Shown here piece after piece: positions 58,794-64,000 of a DNA stretch of 64,000 bases. A program made the position numbers and the translations under genes. Numbering within the stretch: position 1 is the stretch's first letter; each line of letters opens with the position of its first letter. Source of the stretch: Microthrixaceae bacterium (GTDB taxonomy: Bacteria; Actinomycetota; Acidimicrobiia; Acidimicrobiales; Microtrichaceae); contig JAMLGJ010000011.1 in the NCBI GenBank assembly GCA_023958095.1, positions 1 to 64,000 of the forward strand. Reading direction: 5' to 3'. Under the pieces are notes generated by a model. The model searched no databases and had not been told where the DNA came from. It saw only the letters and a program-made list of their open reading frames with translations.

Positions 58794-59937
58794 GTCGCGT
58801 GTCCGACGGCCCGTGGAACAGTCGGTGCTCATGTGGGCCATCAGCCTGTTGTTGCTGCTCGGTTCGGTCATGGTCTACTCGGCGTCCTCGGTGACGGCCC
58901 TGAGGCAGACCGGACACACCTGGAGCGTTCTCGCTCGCCACCTGGTGTTCGTGGCCCTCGGTCTCGGGTGCATGTGGCTCGCCGCGCGGGTGCCGTTGGC
59001 GGTCTGGAGGGACCGACTCACTCCGCTGCTGTTGGTCGCTGCGTTCGCAGGGCTGGTCGCCCTGGCGGTACCCGGCATGCCGCTCGCGCGCGAGGTGAAC
59101 GGAGCCACGCGGTGGATATCGCTGGGCCCGGTCAGCTTCCAGCCCTCCGACGTGGCCAAGCTCGCCCTCGTGCTGTGGCTGGCGCGCTTCCTCGTGGTGA
59201 ACCGCCGGGAGGTGGGGGAGTGGTCGCTGCTGAAACGCGCTGCCTTCGTGGTGGTTCCCCTGTGCACCCTGGTGCTGGTGGGCGATGACCTGGGTACGAC
59301 GATGCTCCTCGGCGTGGTGTTCGTGGCCATGTGGTTCATCGCCGGGGCACCGGTGTCGCAGGTGACGACCATCGGAGCCGGAATGCTCGGTGCCGCCATG
59401 CTCGCGTTGACGGCCCTGGAGGGGTTCAGGGTGACCCGTGTCATGGCCTTCCTCAACCCCGAGGAACACGCGACCGGTGCCGGCTACCAGACGCTGCAGT
59501 CGCAGATCGGCTTCGCCACGGGTGGCCTCTGGGGCAGCGGACCCGGAGCCTCGAAGGCCAAGTGGGGGTTCCTCCCGGAGGCCCACACCGACTTCATCCT
59601 CGCGGTGGTCGGCGAGGAACTCGGCCTCCTCGGCACGATCGCGATCATCGGTTGCATCGTGGCGGTGGTCGGCGCGGGCATCGTCATCGGTGTGCGCTGC
59701 CGCGACCCCTTCGGGAGGCTCGTGGCGTTCGGCATCTCGGTCTGGCTAGGGGTGCAGGCACTGGTCAACCTGGGCGTGGCCGTGGGCGCGCTGCCAACGA
59801 AGGGGATTCCGCTGCCGTTCGTCTCCTCCGGGGGAACCGCCATGATCGTGTCCCTGCTGGGTGTGGGCGTGCTGCTCTCCATTGCCCGCACGGCTCCGCG
59901 ACGACGCCCTGCGATGTCGGGAACCGCCCGTGGCTGA
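58786..59937 (+). CDS. ftsW: Septal peptidoglycan polymerase FtsW
   Basis: A 383-residue SEDS glycosyltransferase with about ten membrane segments. Marks are FQPSDVAKLALVLWLA, VGDDLGTTMLL (catalytic-type Asp), GYQTLQSQIGFATGGLWGSGPG, PEAHTDFILAVVGEELG and the family end GIPLPFVSSGGTAMIVSLLGVGVLL. It polymerises glycan at the septum with FtsI. ATG 58786 was preferred over ATG 58780 because GGGGGA lies 5-6 nt before it. It overlaps murD and murG. Confidence 0.94.
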   Translation: MAESRVRRPVEQSVLMWAISLLLLLGSVMVYSASSVTALRQTGHTWSVLARHLVFVALGLGCMWLAARVPLAVWRDRLTPLLLVAAFAGLVALAVPGMPLAREVNGATRWISLGPVSFQPSDVAKLALVLWLARFLVVNRREVGEWSLLKRAAFVVVPLCTLVLVGDDLGTTMLLGVVFVAMWFIAGAPVSQVTTIGAGMLGAAMLALTALEGFRVTRVMAFLNPEEHATGAGYQTLQSQIGFATGGLWGSGPGASKAKWGFLPEAHTDFILAVVGEELGLLGTIAIIGCIVAVVGAGIVIGVRCRDPFGRLVAFGISVWLGVQALVNLGVAVGALPTKGIPLPFVSSGGTAMIVSLLGVGVLLSIARTAPRRRPAMSGTARG

Positions 59938-61066
59938 CAGCGGTGCCCCCGAGGGCTGCGTCATGGTCGCCGGCGGGGGCACCGCCGGACATGTGCTGCC
60001 GGGCATCGCGGTTGCGCGCGAGCTGGTCGCAAGGGGTCTCGATCCCTCCGAGATCCACTTCGTCGGGTCGCAACGCGGCCCCGAGGGTGAGCTCGTGGAG
60101 AGCGCCGGGTTCGCGGCCAGCCTCCTTCCGGGTCGCGGGATCCAGAGGCGACTCACGCTCGAGAATCTCGGTGCCGCTCTGGGCCTGGTGGTGGCGTTCG
60201 GCCGCGCCCTGACCCTGGTTCGGCGCAGCCGGCCCCGCGTCGTGCTGGTTCTCGGCGGCTACGCCGCTCTCGCCTGTGCCCTCGCCGCGGTGATCTGGCG
60301 CGTACCGCTCGTGGTGGCCGACCAGAACGCCCGCGCGGGCGCGGTGAACCGGATCGCAGGTCGTTTCGCCGTGGCCTGCGCGGTTCCGTTCGACTCCACG
60401 GACCTGCCCCACAAGGTGGTCACCGGCAACCCGGTGCGCTCCGAGGTCGTCGAGCGCGCAGCCCGGCGCGATCCGCGTGGGGCCCGCTCGGAGCTCGCCG
60501 TGCCCGACCGCAAGGTGGTGGTCGCCGTCTTCGCGGGTTCGCTGGGTGCCGACCGGATCAACGCCGCGGTCGGGGAGGCCGTGCAGGGGGAGTGGTCGTC
60601 CCGACCGGAGCTGGCGGTGTACCACGTGCTGGGAGCACGCGGTTGGGATGCCGCCTCGAGGGACGGACGCGTGCTCGAGCGGGCCGGGACCTCGGGTGCC
60701 TGGTACCGGGCGGTGCGCTACGAGCAGCGCATGGCCCTGCTGCTCGACGCCGCCGACATCGTGGTGTGCCGTGCCGGCGGGACCACGGTCGCGGAACTGG
60801 CGGTGATGGGCACACCCTCGTTGCTCGTGCCGTTGCCGATCGCGACCCGTGACCACCAGAGCGCCAACGCGGCGGAACTGGTGGATGCCGGTGCGGCGGT
60901 GTGCGTGCCCGACGGGGAGTTCGACGCAACCCGCCTCGTCTCGGAGGTCGACCGGCTCCTGCGAGGAGCGGGCACCCTCTCCGAGATGGCTTCGGCGGCG
61001 GCACGCTCGGGCCGTCCCGACGCCGCCTCGGCCGTGGCTGACCTGGTGCTTGCCAATGCCCGCTGA
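59930..61066 (+). CDS. murG: UDP-GlcNAc:lipid I GlcNAc transferase
   Basis: A 378-residue GT28 glycosyltransferase. Marks are MVAGGGTAGHVLPGIAVA, VLVLGGYAALACALAA (Gly-rich acceptor loop), DQNARAGAVNRI, VFAGSLGADRIN and the nucleotide-sugar loop CRAGGTTVAELAVMGTPSLLVPLP...DHQSANAAEL. Typical GGS in the third Gly loop reads AGS here. It makes lipid II at the inner face of the membrane. GTG 59930 overlaps ftsW by 8 nt; its stop overlaps murC by 11 nt. Confidence 0.93.
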   Translation: MADSGAPEGCVMVAGGGTAGHVLPGIAVARELVARGLDPSEIHFVGSQRGPEGELVESAGFAASLLPGRGIQRRLTLENLGAALGLVVAFGRALTLVRRSRPRVVLVLGGYAALACALAAVIWRVPLVVADQNARAGAVNRIAGRFAVACAVPFDSTDLPHKVVTGNPVRSEVVERAARRDPRGARSELAVPDRKVVVAVFAGSLGADRINAAVGEAVQGEWSSRPELAVYHVLGARGWDAASRDGRVLERAGTSGAWYRAVRYEQRMALLLDAADIVVCRAGGTTVAELAVMGTPSLLVPLPIATRDHQSANAAELVDAGAAVCVPDGEFDATRLVSEVDRLLRGAGTLSEMASAAARSGRPDAASAVADLVLANAR

Positions 61067-62462
61067 TGCACAACCGCCGCCGAGTGGGTTGGACCTCAGC
61101 CGTCCGAGGCGCATCCACGTGGTCGCGGCCGGTGGTGCGGGAATGAGTGCCATCGCAACGCTGCTGGCCGAGGCGGGCCACGAGGTGAGCGGCAGCGACG
61201 CGGTCGCCGGGGAGAACCTGGAGACCCTGCGCCGCACCGGGGTCGCCGTACGTGTGGGTCACCACGCGGACTCGGTGATCGGGGCGGACCTCGTCGTGGT
61301 GTCCACCGCGGTGGCCGCCGGCAACGTGGAGGTCGAAGCGGCGCGTGCGGCGGGGATCCCGGTGCTGAACCGCAGGCAGTTCCTGCCGCTCATGGCACGG
61401 GAGCAGCCCTTCGTGTCGGTCAGCGGTACCCACGGCAAGACGAGCACCACGTCGATGCTCGCAGTGGCCCTGCGAGGAGCGGGAGCGGATGTCTCGTGGC
61501 TCATAGGTGCCCGTCCGGAGGGCCTGGGAAGTGCTGCTCGGCACCGCCCGGGTCCCTATCTCGTGCTCGAGGCGGACGAGTCCGACGGCTCGTTCCTCGC
61601 CGGGCCGCGCCGGGGTGCCGTGGTGACGAACCTGGAGGCCGACCACCTCGAGTTCTGGGGCGACACGGCGGCACTGCGCCAGGGTTTCGTCGAGTTCGTG
61701 GAGGGTACCGAGGGGCCAGTCGTGGTCTGCGGAGACGACCCCGGCTCGGCGTCGCTGGCATCTCACGGTTCGGCGACGGCTTCCACGCGCACCTACGGCC
61801 GGCAGCCGTCGTGTGACTACCGCATCGAGTCCCTGGAGACCTCGGTGTCGGGTTCCGCGTTCCGATTGTGCAGCCGGTTCGGTACCCAGCAGGTGGTGCT
61901 GGGCGTTCCCGGGTCGCACAACGCACTCAACGCAGCGGGTGCGCTCGCGCTCACCGCGGAACTGGGCGAGGACCTCCCGGCCGCGGCCGAAGCGCTGCGC
62001 AGCCACACCGGTGTGCACCGGCGCTTCGAACGTCGGGGTTCGGCGGGCGGAGTCGAGGTGGTGGACGACTACGCGCACCTGCCCACGGAGGTGAGTGCTG
62101 CCCTGCGGGCCGCGGCGGACACCGGACCACGAAGGCTCGTGGTGGTCTTCCAACCGCACCGCTACTCGCGCACCGAGGCACTCTGGGCCCAGTTCGCGCC
62201 GAGCTTCGACGCGGCCGACGTGTTGGTGCTCACGGACATCTTCCCCGCCGGCGAGGCTCCGCGGGAGGGTGTGAGCGGTCGCCTGGTGCACGACGCCGTC
62301 GCCCGCCGCGGCGTCGTGTCGCCGGTCTGGGCCGCGACACTGCCCGAAGCGGCCGCGGCCCTCGGGGATCTGCTGGAGGAGGGCGACCTGCTGATGACGG
62401 TGGGTGCCGGCGACGTGCGCGAGGTTGGCGACATGGTGCTCGCGGCGCGGGAGGGGTCGTGA
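61056..62462 (+). CDS. murC: UDP-MurNAc:L-alanine ligase
   Basis: A 468-residue Mur ligase. N-terminal HVVAAGGAGMSAIATLLAEAGHEVSGSD, ATP loop SVSGTHGKTSTTSML, EADESDGSFL, TNLEADHLEFWG, HNALNAAGALA, DDYAHLPTEVSAAL and QPHRYSRTEAL follow the MurC order. HVVAAGGAGMS in place of HxVGIGGxGMS is a mild variation. It adds the first L-Ala to UDP-MurNAc. ATG 61056 lies within the murG end; the stop overlaps murB (GTGA). Confidence 0.94.
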   Translation: MPADAQPPPSGLDLSRPRRIHVVAAGGAGMSAIATLLAEAGHEVSGSDAVAGENLETLRRTGVAVRVGHHADSVIGADLVVVSTAVAAGNVEVEAARAAGIPVLNRRQFLPLMAREQPFVSVSGTHGKTSTTSMLAVALRGAGADVSWLIGARPEGLGSAARHRPGPYLVLEADESDGSFLAGPRRGAVVTNLEADHLEFWGDTAALRQGFVEFVEGTEGPVVVCGDDPGSASLASHGSATASTRTYGRQPSCDYRIESLETSVSGSAFRLCSRFGTQQVVLGVPGSHNALNAAGALALTAELGEDLPAAAEALRSHTGVHRRFERRGSAGGVEVVDDYAHLPTEVSAALRAAADTGPRRLVVVFQPHRYSRTEALWAQFAPSFDAADVLVLTDIFPAGEAPREGVSGRLVHDAVARRGVVSPVWAATLPEAAAALGDLLEEGDLLMTVGAGDVREVGDMVLAAREGS

Positions 62463-63439
62463 CCGCAGGCGATTCGACCCCCTCGGAGGTGCCTCGGGAC
62501 GGCGACCTCCCGGGTGGTGCCGAGGATGTCGTGGCACGGATCGACTCCGCACTGGCCTTCCTCGGTGCGGACATGCGCAGGGAGGTCCCCCTCGGCCCCA
62601 TGACCACCTACCGCGTCGGTGGCGCGGCCCGGCGCTTCGTGGAGGTCACCGGCGATGAGCAGCTCTCCGCGATCGCGTCCGCCCTTGCATCCGCCCGGTT
62701 GGGTGACAGGGTCCTGTGCGTCGGTCGGGGGTCCAACCTGCTGGTCTCCGATGCCGGCTTCGAGGGCCTGGCGATCGTGCTCGGTGAGCGGTTCGCCGAG
62801 GTGGCCATCGAAGGAACCTCGGTCGACGCGGGAGCGGCGGCGAGCCTGCCCGTGGTCGCGCGCCGCACCGTGTCGGCCGGGCTCTCGGGGTTCGAGTGGG
62901 CCGTGGGCGTGCCGGGGTCGATGGGTGGTGCGGTCGCCATGAACGCAGGGGGTCACGGCTCCGACATGGCCGCGACCACCGTCGGGGTCCGCGTCCACGA
63001 CCTGGTCTCGGGCGAGACTCGCGAGATGAGTCCTGCCGATCTCGACTTCGGCTACCGCCGTTCGGCGATCGCCCCGCACCACGTAGTGAGCCGTGTGCGC
63101 ATGTCGCTGCAGCCGGGCGACGTCGAGCACGGCGAACGCCTGATCTCCGAGATCGTCCGCTGGAGGCGTGAGAACCAGCCCGGGGGCCACAACGCCGGCT
63201 CGGTGTTCACGAACCCGCCGGGTGAGTCTGCCGGAAGGCTGATCGACCGGGCCGGCTGCAAGGGGCTGCGGTTCGGTTCCGCCGAGGTATCGGCGAAGCA
63301 TGCCAACTTCATCCAGGCCGACCCCGGGGGATCCGCGGACGACGTGCACCACCTGATGCAGGAGGTGGCCCGGCGCGTGCTGGAGACCTCCGGAACCAGC
63401 CTGCACCCCGAGACCAGAACGATCGGGTTCCAGCGATGA
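62459..63439 (+). CDS. murB: UDP-N-acetylenolpyruvoylglucosamine reductase
   Basis: A 326-residue FAD enzyme. Marks are PLGPMTTYRVGGAARRFVEV, VGRGSNLLVSDAGF, GLSGFEWAVGVPGSMGGAVAMNAGGHG, DLDFGYRRSAI and NAGSVFTNPPG with the catalytic Ser, then LIDRAGCKGLRFGSAEVSAKHANFI. It makes UDP-MurNAc from the enolpyruvyl form. GTG 62459 overlaps murC; the stop overlaps ftsQ (ATGA). The murC-murB-ftsQ order is usual in actinobacteria. Confidence 0.93.
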   Translation: MTAGDSTPSEVPRDGDLPGGAEDVVARIDSALAFLGADMRREVPLGPMTTYRVGGAARRFVEVTGDEQLSAIASALASARLGDRVLCVGRGSNLLVSDAGFEGLAIVLGERFAEVAIEGTSVDAGAAASLPVVARRTVSAGLSGFEWAVGVPGSMGGAVAMNAGGHGSDMAATTVGVRVHDLVSGETREMSPADLDFGYRRSAIAPHHVVSRVRMSLQPGDVEHGERLISEIVRWRRENQPGGHNAGSVFTNPPGESAGRLIDRAGCKGLRFGSAEVSAKHANFIQADPGGSADDVHHLMQEVARRVLETSGTSLHPETRTIGFQR

Positions 63440-64000
63440 CCGCGACGAAGCAGCGTCGTCCGGTGAGCACGAAACCGCCCGCTGCCACACGTGGTTCCGG
63501 GGCGCACGACCGCCGGCGCCGCACGCGGGGCCGCGGTTCCGGGACCGGACCCGGTGCTGGACGTGCCCGGAGTGCCCTCGGCTCGTTGCGCAGGGGGGTC
63601 GGTGCCCTGCTCGGAACCGCTCGAGTGGGAATCCTCTCGCTGCTCGGACACCTCGATCCGCGCCGCTGGATCCGGCACCTCCGGCGCGGATCGATCGACC
63701 TGCGCGAGCCCGCACGCCCGAAGCCGGGGCACCGGGGAGAGCCGGCCGACGGAGCCCGACCCGACGCGCCGGAGGTGCATCCCAGGATCGCCCGGAGACG
63801 TGCCGAGGTGCGAAGGCAGTCCCGTTCTCCCCGGCGCCTGCTGCGGTGGCTCCCGATCGTGTTCGCGGTGGGCGCCACCGCGCTGGTCGCGGCCCTGTTC
63901 TCACCCCTGGTCGACCTGGACCACCTCGAGGTGGTCGGGCTGGAGGGTGAACCGGAGGCCCGGGTGCGCGAGGTGGTGGCGCTCGACGCCGGGACGGCGC
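63436..64000 (+). CDS. ftsQ: FtsQ-like division protein, N-terminal part (cut by window)
   Basis: At least 188 residues lie inside the window. A very long Arg/Gly/Pro-rich cytoplasmic segment (about 130 residues, with a weakly hydrophobic patch near 50-65) precedes the membrane segment LLRWLPIVFAVGATALVAAL (about 135-155). The POTRA domain begins VDLDHLEVVGLEGEPEARVREVVALDAG. FtsQ connects FtsL/FtsB and the septal synthase. ATG 63436 overlaps the murB stop (ATGA). The usual cytoplasmic tail of FtsQ is much shorter. Confidence 0.85.
   Translation, partial: MTATKQRRPVSTKPPAATRGSGAHDRRRRTRGRGSGTGPGAGRARSALGSLRRGVGALLGTARVGILSLLGHLDPRRWIRHLRRGSIDLREPARPKPGHRGEPADGARPDAPEVHPRIARRRAEVRRQSRSPRRLLRWLPIVFAVGATALVAALFSPLVDLDHLEVVGLEGEPEARVREVVALDAGTA

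Overview
The window is about 64 kb of very GC-rich, densely coded chromosome from an actinobacterium. Supporting signs are a WhiB regulator, an MtrA/MtrB/LpqB-type operon, a DUF3040 protein, actinobacterial phosphomutase and NYN families, many GTG/TTG starts, and a MurE with a DNPR motif (meso-diaminopimelate peptidoglycan). I infer a deep-branching Actinomycetota lineage, possibly Acidimicrobiia, but the sequence alone does not settle this. No insertion sequence, prophage, CRISPR array or tRNA was seen.

Layout. 1-2.2 kb: 3' end of a class A penicillin-binding protein, a zinc-ribbon coiled-coil protein, a membrane protein and a histidine phosphatase. 2.3-8.4 kb: what looks like a RiPP (ribosomally made, modified peptide) locus. 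It has a PqqD-like recognition protein, an ABC exporter, a nucleotidyltransferase, an HPr-kinase-like enzyme, a soluble S26-type peptidase, a 30-residue precursor-like peptide with a lasso-type YxxP leader, and a GNAT protein. No lasso cyclase or B2 protease is present. 8.5-16.5 kb: SbcC/SbcD-like nuclease pair, two lipoproteins (one a PQQ-type sugar dehydrogenase), the RNase P RNA gene, an FGGY kinase and a membrane protein. 16.5-24.4 kb: a DEAD-box helicase fused to a cold-shock domain, a MOSC protein, a coupled FAD oxidase/glycerol-3-phosphate dehydrogenase pair, WhiB and TrpD. 24.4-35.3 kb: zinc-ribbon and NYN proteins, QueG, an ArsA ATPase next to an SMC-like protein without a P-loop, ROK glucokinase, aminotransferase, TetR and an ACT-domain protein. 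35.3-50.7 kb: glycerol kinase, MtrAB-LpqB-type signalling operon, HTH-membrane protein, inositol-phosphatase family enzyme, Nudix, DUF3040, MoxR/DUF58/transglutaminase, a second ROK kinase, a MenC-like enolase and a lipoate-ligase-like protein. 50.9-64 kb: the division and cell wall (dcw) cluster mraZ-rsmH-ftsL-ftsI-murE-mraY-murD-ftsW-murG-murC-murB-ftsQ, almost all with overlapping starts and stops; murF is absent from its usual place.

Regulation. About twenty genes carry a TAnnnT-like hexamer ending 6-8 nt before the start codon, which means leaderless transcripts. This rule decided several starts (for example trpD, the TetR gene, the ACT protein and the nucleotidyltransferase). Within operons, starts are instead coupled by ATGA, GTGA or TTGA overlaps. 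Notable regulatory structure includes an 18-bp palindrome at the TetR promoter, a 14-bp direct repeat at the precursor-peptide promoter, spaced TGGGG repeats before mraZ, and a 22-bp perfect inverted repeat between convergent genes.
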